Below, in pieces: positions 20,957 through 32,900 of a stretch of 64,000 bases of DNA; the stretch's first letter is position 1, and each line of letters begins with the position of its first letter. The notes below the pieces were generated by a model. The model was given only the letters and a program-made list of their open reading frames with translations, was not told where the DNA came from and searched no databases. The position numbers and the translations under genes were made by a program. Source of the stretch: Chiua virens (lineage: Eukaryota; Basidiomycota; Agaricomycetes; Boletales; Boletaceae); the NCBI GenBank assembly GCA_019787685.1, contig JAHNUO010000017.1, positions 620,001-684,000 of the forward strand, given 5' to 3'.

Positions 20957-22863
20957 TCGTGCGCAATGGATGAATGCTCTCTCACGGAGTTTGCAGCAAA
21001 TGAAGGCTTTCGGCCAAATGGTGGCTCTGGCGACAGTCCAGGGCTGCTCACTGTCGGGGTGGATGCAAGGTACGAGCAAGCCCTGCTCATGACGCATCGC
21101 TCATACCATGCAACCAGTGTATGGATGCACTCAGTGTGTCCTGTTTTTCGGTACAATCATGCTGGCGCTGGAGCAAACCCCGAGTTGCGAGCGCTGTTTT
21201 ACCAGCTTGGGGTGTTTCTCAGCATCCCCTTACATGTGGTCTTTGTCTTTGATGGCCCTGCACGGCCGCGCGTGAAGTGGCGAAAGCGAGTCCAGAGGAC
21301 ACACCACTGGCTTGCCTCTGCGTTCCAAGAGATGCTGACCATCTTTGGATTTGCATGGTATGAGGTGTGTGGTTGGCACATGAACATCATTGAAATGGTG
21401 CGAACTAACAATATGCAGGGACCTGGTGAAGCTGAAGCCGAGCTTGCAGCACTCTCTCAAAATGGACTCATTGATGCAGTTCTGACGACTGACAACAATG
21501 CGCTGGTCTTCGGTGCTACATGTGTCATCCACTGGTAAGCGCATCCAACTCTCAGAGTCCTGGGCCCTCCCCCCCCAGTCAGGCCATCCATCTTGTTTTC
21601 TTACCTGTTTCTCTCGTCGAAAGCCCAGAACAACCAGGCCATTTTGACCGAGTAGAGGTCTACACAGACCATGCCATTATGAACGCCACAGGCTTGACCC
21701 ACAGCGACCTTGTCCTGATCGCTCTCCTGAGTGGTGGTGACTACAACGTGAGTAATTTCGACCGTCCACAGTATATATATTTGACTTATGTGACTGTATA
21801 GGATGGAATCCCACACTGTGGCATCAGAACGGCTCATGGCGTCTCCCAGTACAAGCTTGGGGAGGCTCTGCTTGATGCTCATACAACAAAGGGGAAGGCA
21901 GATTTTGCTGACTTTCTCCACAGTTGGAAAGATGACCTTCGACAGGTCTTGGTGACGGACCCTGAAGGGTTTGTTGGACGCAAGCATGCCATGCTTGCAA
22001 ACTCAATTCTGGCCTTGTTTCCAAGCCATGACACTCTGCGGCAGTATGCTCATCCAATAACAACATTCTCTGCTGGCATGGGCAGCCGCCATGTAGTAAC
22101 TGGCACAACTAATTTCCCGCACCACATTCTTTCTTGTCAACCTGCTCTTGGCACACTGGCGTCATTCTGTGCATGCAAGTTCGGGTGGGATGGCAAGATG
22201 GTCATTGAGAAGATGCGTGCCATGGTGTGGGAAGGCATGGAGCTACACATGGTATGCAAGGTAGGCATGACTGTCAACTTTAAAAAAAGTGTTGTATCCT
22301 AAAGTCGAGCTGTCTCAGCTGGTGAAGCAACCCCATGACACAGTGACATTCAAGCCGGTGCTCAAACTTGTGGACCGTCGCGTCATTGAGACGATTGGCT
22401 CAAGACTTGCTGTCTTCCAGGTTCGTCTTCACACAAGGCAGCTTGCTGATGTTGCCTGTGTGGCATTGCCATCTCTGCCCATGCAGAGCAGGCACCAACT
22501 GGTTGACGAGCCCGCGTTCATCACCATCCCTGCTTGTGTAGTTGAGCATGCATTTCCGACAGAGATAGCTGCATTTGCTGATCACAGCATGGAGGTAAGC
22601 ACCTTGAAGGTCATTCATGACTTCGTTTCTCGCCTGACAATGTCTTCATTTTGCAGAGGCCATCCCCATCCAACACAAGCACAGAGGCTCGTCAGTGGGT
22701 GGAAGTGCGTGTGTTCCTGCATGCTGGTTTTACACACATTGGCACGAGCACATCGCACAGCTCACAGCAATGCAGACCCGTGATTGATCTTACAGGAGAG
22801 TCAGACTTGGACTCGGTGGAAGGGAACCTTGACTCAGACTCGGAGGTTGAGATTGTTGGTTGA
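20957..22863 (+). CDS. XPG/Rad2-like nuclease, 5'-truncated by the inversion
   Basis: Structure-specific nuclease family (FEN1/XPG type). Exons run from 20,957 with introns at 21,365-21,418, 21,535-21,623 and 21,748-21,801 and probably two more. Visible motifs are GVDARYE (first acidic residue), VFVFDGPARPRVKWRKR (second), GPGEAEAEL (paired Glu of the I-region), DAVLTTDNNALVFGA and LLSGGDY. In relatives the fourth motif is DDxD; here the last Asp is replaced by Asn, so catalysis may be weakened. The C-terminus is acidic (DLDSVEGNLDSDSEVEIVG). The true start (MGVKGLWP) lies at 54,619 on the other strand. An ATG at 20,966 could start a shortened product. The downstream Crypton-like gene is in the same orientation, about 160 bp away. 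Confidence 0.8.
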
Positions 22864-23023
22864 CCTTGCAGTGCACATTGTAGTATCTGTGTCACATTAT
22901 ATGTACGATATATATGACCTGACGGCATCTGGTGACTCGGAAATACATACTAGTTCCACAAAATTGTTTTTTGACAAATCCACAGTGGCTTTGTCCTGTC
23001 ACAATATACCCCCATCTTCATCC

Positions 23024-25662
23024 ATGGGTTGGGCCCGGGATTCACTGAAAAAAGCCCCACAGGCCCTTGGGTCACCACAGAAGCAGCGCAAGAAAGCACT
23101 ACTGGTGTTGCACTCGCCTGTACAGAGTCTGAGATCCATCGAACAGCTGAAGGAGGCCGGGAAAGAGACACATCTCAAGGCTGCAAGCACACGGAGATCT
23201 TATGCCAGCCACGTAAAGCGTGGTTGTGAATGGCTCGCCGAGTTCTTCAAGGACCATGACGAGAGGCCCAGTACCTGCGAGCAGTTGTGGCCAGGGGCCA
23301 ACCACATTCTCGGCGAGGACGATCCTTATGCTGACCCTGCGTTTGCCCACGCTTTTGACCATGTGCCAAACCGGTTCTCTGACAAGGCACTCTCCTTGTT
23401 CTTGACGTACAAAGGATTTCACCAGAACCTTGGGAAGAATTCCATGGAGGGAATCAGGGCTGCATTCAAGGACCTGTGGGACAAAGTGTATGTACCAACG
23501 ATGCGATGTGCTGCCGTACTGACGGACAAGTTGTCACTGCAGCGACAGCGGTCGATATCGCAACAAGTGGCAGCTGGACCCAGTCAGTCAGCAGTGGGTT
23601 GGCAATCCTGCAGAGTCCGCAGAGGTCCAGGACATCACAATGTCACTGAAGCACAAGGCGAGCTCGGAGGATGGCGATAGAACCCACTCACTCCCAATGA
23701 TGAGAGCCTACATGGAAAGGATGCTCTCGTGGTCCTTTGAAACCTGTCCATCCCTGGAAACGGCACTCTCTGCCCTGGAACGCAGGTTTGATGACATGTC
23801 AGCTGACTGTGCTGCACCCGCCCTGGAGCTCACCTTGAAGGAACACAAGTTTATCACTCAACACCTCGAACAGATCACGTTTGATGTGATGGCATGGACG
23901 CTATGGACAAGGTAAGTTCGAGTCCCCTGCCTGGATGTCAGAGCTTGATGAAATTCCCACAAACCCACTGGCAGGTGTTTTGAACTCGTGAAAGTGCAAC
24001 GAAAGCACATCACCATCTCTGATTGTGCTGCGGTCAGCAATGTCGTGAGGAAGATGATTCTCAAAGGAAAGCTCACCCAGAGCGATCTCACGGTCTATTT
24101 CGAGCTCCGTCTCACAAATTGGAAGGGCTGGCAGCACAGAGTCGACAAGGGCGAGTCCAATCTGAGGGGTGCGTGCCAGTACTAGCACTGATCTGAGCCA
24201 CGCTGGCATCGGGATTGATGCTGACCACATTGGTGCCACTAGGGAACCACTACCGGCTGTATCCTCAGTCTCAGCTGCCTGCCACAGACTGCTTTTTTTG
24301 GCTGTCCGTCTGGATGAAATGGCTGGAGATCTATCACTACGGGCATGAGCTGGAAGCAGATGACTGCATATTTCCTTCGATGGGCGCAAACAGTGTCGTA
24401 CAGCCCCACGAGCCACTCTCCCACAATGCAGTTCAAAAGTGGATCAATGAGGCGACCACTGGTGCTGGTATTCGCGGATCCTTCTCCACTCACTGCTTTT
24501 GGCGAGGTGGAGCCCAATACCATTTCATGTTTGCACCACTCGGAGAACGCTGGACCTTGGCCATGGTGCATTGGTGGGGTGGCTGGGCTGAAAATGAACA
24601 TGTAAGCAGACCGACCGTCTGAGTCACCTTATCTCCTCGTTGGTGGTACCACGCCGTTTGCTGACACGCTTCATGCTGATAGCGGGACACTCTCATACGA
24701 TACCTCCTCGATGAGCTTCACACTTATGAGACTGATCACAGCGATGCCCTTGCACCTGTTCAGCACAAAGTGGACAAGTCCCTCATGGGTGAGGCCGTCC
24801 TCATCCAACCAGTCTCAGTGGAGGATGTGCGGGCAATGATGGACTTGTTCGACGCCAGCATTTCGGACCTGAGGACGTGGATGGTCCATGTCCACAGCAC
24901 CGTCCGTGAGCTGGCTGACGTTGTCACAAACAATGCTCCACTGCCAGTGGGCACGACTCAGAACATGGTTCCACACGCCCTTGCCAGCATGTCCGAACAG
25001 TCCAACTTGAAGTCGAGTGGGAGTCTGAGGCTCACGATCAAGCTCCCTGCTCATGCGGCAGCATCAACTGGCACCAACGGCAGCATCCGGCAAGCTGACA
25101 ACCATACCAACTCAAATGCATGTCCCAACTCGCCAGACACGAGCAGCATCACTGGCAGCCCGCTGGGGCCCAAGCACAGCCATCGTCACCCTGTCCTGGG
25201 TTCAACAAGCCTGTCTGAGCCCAGGCTGTCACGCAGCACCACTCGGGCTGCCTGCGACTCACTTCCGACACCTGGCCTTGTCATCCCCGACATCCCTGCC
25301 CGCAGTCCTAACGGGGGCCGTTGTCCCAAGGGCAAGTCCTGGCGAGACATTGTCAAGCACTGGATCAAAGGCAACCCCGTGCTCGGCCTCCACACCCCAC
25401 TCAAGGACTGGCCCCCAGATTGGACCTGGGGCTGCAATCAGGTCTTCGCACCCAAATACCAACAGCGTGCCGTGATCGCGCTTGAATTCATCGAAAGGTC
25501 GGTGTGTTCTTTCTGTCTCGCTGGATGTCTCACACACGTCTGTTTGTGCATTCTCGCCGGCGCCACAGATTCCATTCCGACGATGCTCGATTCCTTGCCG
25601 CATACCCCAAAGCTGAGCAGGGTCATAGTGCACTCCTTCGTGCAATCAACACTGCCCGCTGA
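23024..25662 (+). CDS. Crypton-like tyrosine recombinase with GCR1_C-like tail
   Basis: Exons start at the ATG at 23,024 (MGWARDSLKKAPQALG). Introns are seen at 23,488-23,542 and 23,912-23,974, near 24,170-24,240, near 24,603-24,682 and near 25,500-25,568; the stop is at 25,660-25,662. The N-terminal core-binding region (RRSYASHVKRGCEWLAEFF, GIRAAFKDLWDK) is followed by the catalytic domain: TRCFEL (candidate first Arg), THCFWRGGAQYHFMF (H-x-x-R box), WTLAMVHWWGGWAE, and DTLIRYLLDEL carrying the candidate Tyr at 24,701. The H-x-x-R arginine is Trp (TGG at 24,500-24,502), which a CGG to TGG change would explain. The tail SWRDIVKHWIKGNPVLGL plus PLKDWPPDW resembles the GCR1_C domain of CryptonF elements. 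No stop codons interrupt it. Confidence 0.75.
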
Positions 25663-25819
25663 GCACGCGGAGAGCACGAGATGCGGTCCTGGCCGGGCAT
25701 CCAGTCTTCGAGCTGAGGAATCAGGACGAACTTGAAGTCCGGAGTCCGGGCTCCTTCGTCCAAGCCGTGCAAGTTCATCGTCCTTCAAGTTCCATTCTGG
25801 ATCGGACTTGGACTTGGAC

Positions 25820-25841
25820 CTCTCTCTCTCTCTCTCTCTCT
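25820..25841. repeat. CT microsatellite
   Basis: A run of 11 CT/TC dinucleotides in the non-coding stretch after the recombinase gene. Confidence 0.95.
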
Positions 25842-26152
25842 TGCAGCGTGCTCGCACGTCCTGCCTGTCTGTCTGATTTGTCATCGATCGTCGTCAATGC
25901 CGTCGTCGTCCGTTGCGACGATGGTGTGCATACTATTAGTATCTCTCTCGCATGAGCGGTGTCGTGGCTGTGCAGACCTCGACCACAAACGGAAGGAGAG
26001 GGGGAATCCGAACTTGCGTGCTGACCCATGGGAGCGGGCTGCTCTTCCGGGCCTGCACCGCATGTAAATTTCTCAAGATAAGTACTTGGAACTGTCTGGG
26101 AACGAGCAGGATTTCTGATAATGGCTTTATGAGCATGTAAAAGAGACACATA
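25842..26152. other. gene-free spacer outside right arm
   Basis: No gene is seen. It contains CATGTAAATTTCTC (near 26,063), also present near 57,313. Confidence 0.4.
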
Positions 26153-27225
26153 CTGCAGTCACCCTGCACCGATGAAGACGGGGAGCCGATGGTTGCAAAT
26201 AGGCTGTCTGAGATGGCCAGCCAACATTGGGCTGAGCAAGAGTGGGGGAACCAAATGAGATGGATGGGCTGAAAGGAGGGTCAAGCAAGACGGATGGGCT
26301 GAGCCTATATGTAGTGAAGATTAGTAGTTAAGTAAGGTAGATGTAGAGTTGCAGTGCAGACCAGTGGGCCAATTTTAAGCAGGCTGACATCTCGATGGGC
26401 CAATGAGTATGGCCAACAAGGGAATGCTGATGGCAATGGGTGGGCTAATGAATGGAATGGCGAAAGAGATGGAGGGGCCGAGGAAAATCATAGAGGAGAT
26501 ATCCTGTTGGTCAATGAAGGGAGGTCCGAGAGTGACTGATGGGCCAAGGGTGTGAGTGGCGAGATGAACAGGTGGGCCAATTAGATCTCCACCAGGGCCA
26601 AACAGAATGGCCGAGATAATAGACAGCGATATATATTGGTGGGCTGATGGATGATGTCCTGAGGGATATGGAAGGGCCGATTTGATGCAGGCCGATAGTG
26701 GGTAGTAAGCCAAACAAGAAACGGACTGATATGCACGGGTGGGCTGACAAGAGAATAGGTGGAACAAATGTCTAGGCTGAAGAAGGGAGTGCTGATGTCC
26801 AACAGTTGACCGCTACACGGGAAGGAGAAAAAATGAGTGGGCCAACAATATAAAGCTGGGACCATACCACTGGGCTGAAGCGACGTATACTGACATGCGC
26901 TGACCGGCCAGTACAGATGTGTCGGGGGATGACATAGGTGGGCCGAGGGAATGAGCGGCTGATACACAATGAGCGGCTGATGATGATGTGAAGCATTGGA
27001 TACAGATGGGCCGACTTGGGAGGCCTGAGGGTTGACCGATCTGCCGAGGAGATGAAGGCTGATACTGAATGAACGGCTGGCGAAGAGGGTCGACATTGTG
27101 AAGTAGATCATACTGATGGGCTAAGGTTTGGAGGACTGTGTTGACAGATCAGCTGACAGAAGGAAGGCTAAGCCAGATCGAGTGGCCGATGAAGAGGTGA
27201 TGTACAGGAGACTGGTGTGGGGTGA
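26153..27225 (+). repeat. right ~1.07-kb arm of KDZ composite element
   Basis: Homologous to 160-1,230 throughout and carrying the same array of GGGCCGA/GGGCCAA/GGGCTGA motifs. It keeps CpG at many sites where the left arm has TpG or CpA, and the reverse (for example ATAGACAGCGAT here against ATAGATGGTGAT there; CACCGATG against CACTGATG). It lies inside the inverted block, so its original orientation was opposite to the left arm. Confidence 0.8.
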
Positions 27226-27548
27226 TGTCTGAAGATTCAGTTAATTTGATTGGCCAAGGACATGAGTGATGACAAGAGCGGTGCAGCTGCTGATGGGTAT
27301 GAAGGTGCCGATTGAGGGTGTGATGAAACCAAAGCAGAGCGGTCAGCAGATCATCTTTGAGTGATGGACCACCTGGTGGCTGACCGTGCATAATTCCCAG
27401 TCAACCAGCCGTTGACACGGCCCCAGTGAGTGTTCTGATAGCGATAGCGCTCAGTATGAAGCAGATCAGGGTCGGGAGCTATACACCGCTGTGATCGGCC
27501 GATATAGGGAGATTTGCAGCATACACAAAAAATCTCAACCCACTACAG
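27226..27548. other. subterminal spacer of right arm
   Basis: Non-coding, with a few more motif copies at the start. No gene is seen. Confidence 0.3.
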
Positions 27549-28146
27549 TCATGCACTACACCAATTGAAGGGCAGCCACAGCAGAACAAAAGCGCAGAGC
27601 AGAGCATGAAAGTGGAACAAAGATACACTGGTATTGTCTTCTTGTTGACTTACTGCATTGTTCCAATAGCGGTGTGAAAGAAATTTGCTAAATGAAACTA
27701 TGAAAGGCAGTGGTGGGGGAACACAATATATATAGTCATCTTCAGTCCCACAGACATCACAAATAACATGGTTCTCGATCTCACTTCCAATCTTGCCCCA
27801 TATATGGTTGCTTGATTCTGCAAACAAACCCATCCAGTAAACGATGGAATACCCATTTTACCAAGCACAAATGTACTGGTGGCATTGGTTGCCGATGCCG
27901 ATCGCCTTGTAGATCGGCTGGTGAACGCTTATCAGAACACCAGTGAGACTTGCGATAAATGCATAAATGGAAACACTAACCCTGAGAAGAGACAGTGAAC
28001 ATATCGGCATCAGAGATGTTGCGCTTGCTCAAGGGCAACGACTGTGGACAGGATGAGGGACGTGAAGCAGAACTTCTGCATTTGTTTTCCCCAGGAGGAT
28101 CAGAGATAATCGATGAACCGGCGTTGATTATAGACTGAGACAGCAT
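27549..28146 (-). CDS. hypothetical small gene divergent from TET/JBP
   Basis: A minus-strand ATG at 28,146 opens MLSQSIINAGSSIISDPPGE, Ser-rich, up to a possible GTTAGT splice site near 27,976. A second piece (27,833-27,549) reads MGLFAESSNHIWGKIGSEIE, then CDVCGTEDDYIYC, then a hydrophobic end. Joining the two is a guess. It faces away from the TET/JBP frame with almost no space between. No family is recognised. Confidence 0.25.
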
Positions 28147-28155
28147 AGTGCTGGC

Positions 28156-28995
28156 TTGGTACCTGCCACGTGCCCTGGGAGATGCCAGACAGGTGAGATG
28201 ATGCTCACTTGCATGATGCATGCAGCTCACAGATCCCAGACAAAAATCTCCAAAGCATTGGCGCCATTGTCGGCAGTGCTAATGAAAAGCTATCATGCAG
28301 CAACAACGAGCTGGAGGAGCAACCACAATCTGTTCACCGAGCAGGATGACTTCCTGAAGGGATGTCTGAATATGTCTCCTGCATGGTTTCAAATGGGTCA
28401 TGCGGGCGGAGACACTCCTCCAGAAGTATTGGTGATGTTAAAGCACAGTGCAGAACAAACCGGAGGCCACGATTGGCTGGAGCGACAAGTGGAGACCAAT
28501 GCTCTTTTGGTGGCAGCGATGGCGATTATGCACCCAGAGTTGTACCTCACTGGGCTGGCGATGATGAATGTGCTACAGCATCAATCAAATGCTGAGGGAC
28601 TGCCAGAGATAGAAGAAGTGGTGGGCGAGTGGGAGAGTGTCTTCAATGCCGTATCGGTGATTGTCAACTGGCAGTCACCATACCACCGAGATCTCAGCTC
28701 ACTGGCGGAGTTGCTTGACTTACTTGTGACAGTCGGTGATTATACCAATGCATGGATGGTGATACTGATGCTCAGAACAAGCTTCGAATACAGTCCTGGC
28801 ATGGTCATGGCATTCTCTGGCCATCTTCTGCGGCATGGAGTGAATCAGGTGGATGGGAATAGGGGATGCCTGGTGTACTACATGCGAAGCAAAGTGATGA
28901 AATGGGCAGGGTTAAAGGCACCTTCATTCATGTGGTATGAAGTTCTGGACATGGTGGGCCTTCCAAGGGACTCTCACCGGGTGTATAGTCCATAG
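28156..28995 (+). CDS. TET/JBP-family 2-oxoglutarate/Fe(II) dioxygenase
   Basis: This family oxidises 5-methylcytosine (or thymine in JBP) in DNA in the nucleus. The frame stays open to a stop at 28,993-28,995. The first in-frame ATG is at 28,198, and an upstream exon is possible. Numbering from 28,156, the Fe-binding H-x-D is WQSPYHRDLSS (His177, Asp179; codons at 28,684-28,692), followed by the typical LLDLLVTVGDYTNAWMV. The distal box is FEYSPGMVMAFSGHLLRHGV with candidate third ligand His227 (codon 28,834-28,836). NRGCLVYYMRSKV follows and includes candidate 2-oxoglutarate-binding Arg residues. The upstream helices (WLERQVETNALLVAAMAIM) fit fungal members. No nonsense codon is seen. It is convergent with the 29,100-29,783 gene and lies inside the KDZ element, as described for fungal TET/JBP-KDZ associations. 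Substrate and activity are inferred from the family. Confidence 0.8.
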   Translation: MVPATCPGRCQTGEMMLTCMMHAAHRSQTKISKALAPLSAVLMKSYHAATTSWRSNHNLFTEQDDFLKGCLNMSPAWFQMGHAGGDTPPEVLVMLKHSAEQTGGHDWLERQVETNALLVAAMAIMHPELYLTGLAMMNVLQHQSNAEGLPEIEEVVGEWESVFNAVSVIVNWQSPYHRDLSSLAELLDLLVTVGDYTNAWMVILMLRTSFEYSPGMVMAFSGHLLRHGVNQVDGNRGCLVYYMRSKVMKWAGLKAPSFMWYEVLDMVGLPRDSHRVYSP

Positions 28996-29099
28996 AATTG
29001 TCTTACAGATTATAAATCATACTCAACAGCCTTTACATTTCTACACTACTGATTAGATCACAAAATATGTGATCCAAACATGCTTTCCATAGCCTTCAA

Positions 29100-29783
29100 T
29101 CATTCATTGACAACTGCCATTTCTAACTCTACATCATCCTGCTCCACCTTCAACTTCTGGAACACATCAGTGAGTGACTGCTGAAATGCGTCGATGACTT
29201 GTTCCTCGGTCCCAGTATCTGTGATGGTAAATAGATCGTCAGCCTGTGTGGTGTCAGCAATAAGTATCACCAGCAGGTGTGAAAATGTACCCTGTGAGCA
29301 ACAGTTGCCTTTCTCCATAGTTCCTCAAATGGCATCAGATAGTAATCATTGGCCAGAGGAGCCGATTCTGCAGTCCACCACACCATATCTACCCGATCAG
29401 CGTCGAAGGATAGATTGGTGTCATCATTGTCGACAGGCAGTTGTGGCACGAATATTTGCAAGTTGTTGGTGAAATTATTGGAATTGGTGACCAGGGTGAG
29501 CACTCCCCGAGTGGCCTGAGGAAGCTGCATAAACAACCTATTCAGCATGCCAAATACATAAATGTGGTTGAGTAATTGCTAATGATGTCAGACTGATACA
29601 ATAACATTGAGTGATGTCAAAGCTCACCAGTTCCGCTGTGAGGTTGGTCCAACAGTGATCATTTGGTGCGCCCTTTTGGAGAACATCCGCTGCAGTTTTG
29701 ATACGGTGGCCACAATATCGCAGGATGAGCCAATGATTGGCATAGGACCCGGCAAATGTTGTAGTCTGAGAATTTACTGCCAT
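29100..29783 (-). CDS. hypothetical accessory gene downstream of KDZ transposase
   Basis: Three exons are likely: MAVNSQTTTFAGSYANHWLI to NLTAEL, then RLFMQLPQATRGVLTLV to LWRKATVAH, then ADDLFTITDTGTEEQV to AVVNE before a stop at 29,100. The introns begin GTGAGCTTTG and GTACATTTTC; the second ends CACACAG. The product would be about 180 residues, acidic at the C-terminus, with no named domain. Its placement between KDZ and TET/JBP, in the KDZ sense, suggests element cargo. Confidence 0.45.
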
Positions 29784-29928
29784 TCAGAGTGGATGTGATG
29801 GGAGAATGAAGAACAATGACAATCAGAGTTTGGCGTGCCTTATATAGTCCGTCTTCCAATGACATAATCATCTGTGGGCTGCATCCACATTGAGGGATGA
29901 TTGGCCCACCACACATGTATATTACTGA

Positions 29929-32900
29929 CTATGAAGCTACAATGTTGTGTGAATCAATGTAATCCCAGCATTCATCTGCTGCATCTGCAAGCCTCAAATA
30001 TAGTGTAGCTTGCTGTTCCCAATATGCCGCCAGCCCTACGTGGCCCTGTGCCGATGCTATGACAGCCTGATTATGCTGTCCTGCTGCCTTGTGTTACAAT
30101 CACGTTTCACTCATAATTCATTTCGCCTTCCTACTCATTCTCTACTCCATTATACAAGATACACAATATCTATTATGGCATCTATTGCCTCATGCCAAGG
30201 CTATACTCAGGACCATATCCTATTGGCCACCACTCTATGATATTTATATCAACATCATTAGACACGTGTTATCACACGATGTCATAACCCATGCACAACA
30301 CACGTGTATTCACATGTTATCTCTTATCTATGATTCCTCATGACTCATAACTATTAATAACCAGTGCTTATCTTATAACATGCCTATACCACATTGTTAC
30401 AGCATTGTTTCCTCATGTCTTTATCTATGACTCACATACATGCAGATACCTCATGTTATCACACCTTATCCACCAATCAGGACACTCATACTTATCTATG
30501 TATTCATACTCTGATTGTAACTCCGATTGTACTTTTAGTATATAAGACTTGAATGCAGCACCAAGGGAACTCTAACAAAGTTCACCTTTGGTTTTCCCCA
30601 TTGTCTCTCATAGACAGATTACCTCTGTAGTTCTCGCCTCACTGGTTGGATTACTTGCACATAACCCTTACACTGAATCTTTACAACCCCTTGCAAGTTA
30701 CCTTATAATCCACCTTTGTTCTAGGTTGTTACACCTTGTACCAGAAGAACGACTTGGTCCATTCACATTCACATTGCAAGAGTTGAATTTCTTCCCAACA
30801 CCAATCTCGCAAGGCTTTCGCCTGCAGCCAATGTACCCGATAAACTGTGAGGTGCTGTCAGTCAGCTTTATCTATGAGGAAGTTATGATGGATGCACATT
30901 CCGACATCCAGTTGTCCACTTCAGTGTCGCATGGTATATTGGTGGACCAAAACCAAGGGAGTGTAGAGTTTCTCTGACTGTGAGCATTGGGATCAGCCAC
31001 TGTTGACGTCACCTTCAAATCGGCATTGAGCAATAGTGGGTAATGGCTCATTGTATTTTCATCGGCACCTAACCGCTCTAACTGAGTCCTTGCGCGGTGG
31101 TACATGGCACTGTGACGGCGCACTACGTTCTGAACACTGGTGACCTTATCCCAGGCATGGCCCTTGGAATGTTGACTTTTGGAGTTCTGAACCCTGGTAC
31201 AGAAGAGAATTGCCTTGTCCACCAAAGAGAGTTGCAACTCATGTAGAGCATCGTTTGCTTGGCCGATCCTCAGCCGAATTTCCTGTTGAATTAAATTGTC
31301 TTCATTGGCTGACTTACAAAGCTCCGGGCCAATTACAGATGGCAGGCAAATGAATGCATGCTCCACCGGTATCACTGCTGATCCATCCTCAGTGGCTCTA
31401 TCAACTGGCCTCTTCCCAAAGACATCATTGGCATCATTAACACAGTCAGCATTGTCTGAATCATCACACATAGTTCTTCCTACGAGAGTGGGTTCATTGT
31501 CTTGATCAACAATTCTCCCAACAAATTCCACTGCCAATGTATTGAATCTTGAGATATCGGCTTCCAATTGCTCCCTTTTCCGAGCGATGACCAATAACTG
31601 TGTGTCAGTGGGCTTGGGACCGAGGTCCTTGATCTGCATTTTCAGCATGATTTGAGCTTCCTCAATTTGAAACCTGTCCATAATCCAGCTGATTGAGCCG
31701 TGAGAGCCATGGTGTTTCCCCACCTGAGAAGCCAGAAGGTCGAGTTCCATCACCTTGACTGTTGGTGCTATGGCAAGTCAATCGATGCCAGCGGTATGCA
31801 CTGTGCTTACACTAACCTCTGTCCATCTGAATCTCGAAAATGTCCATGACTTTAGGATCAACCTTTCGTTCCTGCATAGCCTGTATTTCGGTGGTCTCCC
31901 ACTTCGCTCTCTCTACCTCTGGCACAGCTGCATTGACTTCGCCATATGCACGTTTGACAATCACAAATTTTCGTTTCACAGAATGGCCTTTGCTGGCTCG
32001 GTCAGTGGATCAATCTTCAAGTAGCCCACTCACACATGTGGATCATTTTCAGGAAATTTGAGTCATTCATTTGATAGTCCAACAGCTCTTGCTGATGAGC
32101 GGAAGACATGCCTTGGGCCGATGGTGAGATGATATTGAGTGATGCCCAAAGGGTCTCCATAATTTCGCTGTCGACACGCCCTGCCCAGGGAATGAAATTA
32201 GCACCATAGCGAGCGAGGCATTCTTGCCGATGGCCATGGATATGCCAGGCACCGATAGCCGGTACTAACTCAATCACTGATGGCAGCGAGATAAACCTAT
32301 TGTCTTTCAGCCGGTGCCATAGTTTTTTCATGTATTGGCAGTTGACATCATAGAATACTACCGTGTGCTGAATGCGTTCCATGTTGTGTTGCAGGCTGCG
32401 TGTTAGAGTGTAATCCATGTTCACTTGTCTGGAGCCAATTAGAACATCCATAAGCAGCAAAATGTAATGGTCTCACCGCTCACCCTTCTGAAAATCGACC
32501 ATTCCACGTGGATAGAAGCAACCGTGTCTGGCACACGCACATCTGCCAATGCCAGTGGCCTCCAGGCGATGCCACTCAGCATTTGTGTTATTGACCACTT
32601 GGTGGTTGTTGCAATCAGACTGCTATCAGTATTCATTTACTGTGAGGCCAATAGGTGAGCATGAATTTAGACATACCTTGGCAGGATAGTCCGTTGCTGC
32701 CAAGAAATCCTGGTATGGCTGTCTCTTCACCATAAATCCAAGGCCATCCATCAACTGAACATCATCCTCCAGTGCTCTGGTGTGCATATGCTCTGCCTTG
32801 AAATTGCTGTCCATCACTAATGTCTGAGTGTATCACCAGTCAGAGAAATCGATGTCATCAGTGATCGGTATGTTGATCCTGGGCTGAGGACATGCCGGGC

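Noticed and set aside
25820..25841. CT run as a functional promoter element
   Set aside because: It follows the end of the recombinase gene and nothing downstream starts near it; treated as a simple repeat.
160..26153. A target duplication outside the two KDZ arms
   Set aside because: The bases outside the two arms do not match at any length I could see; not claimed.
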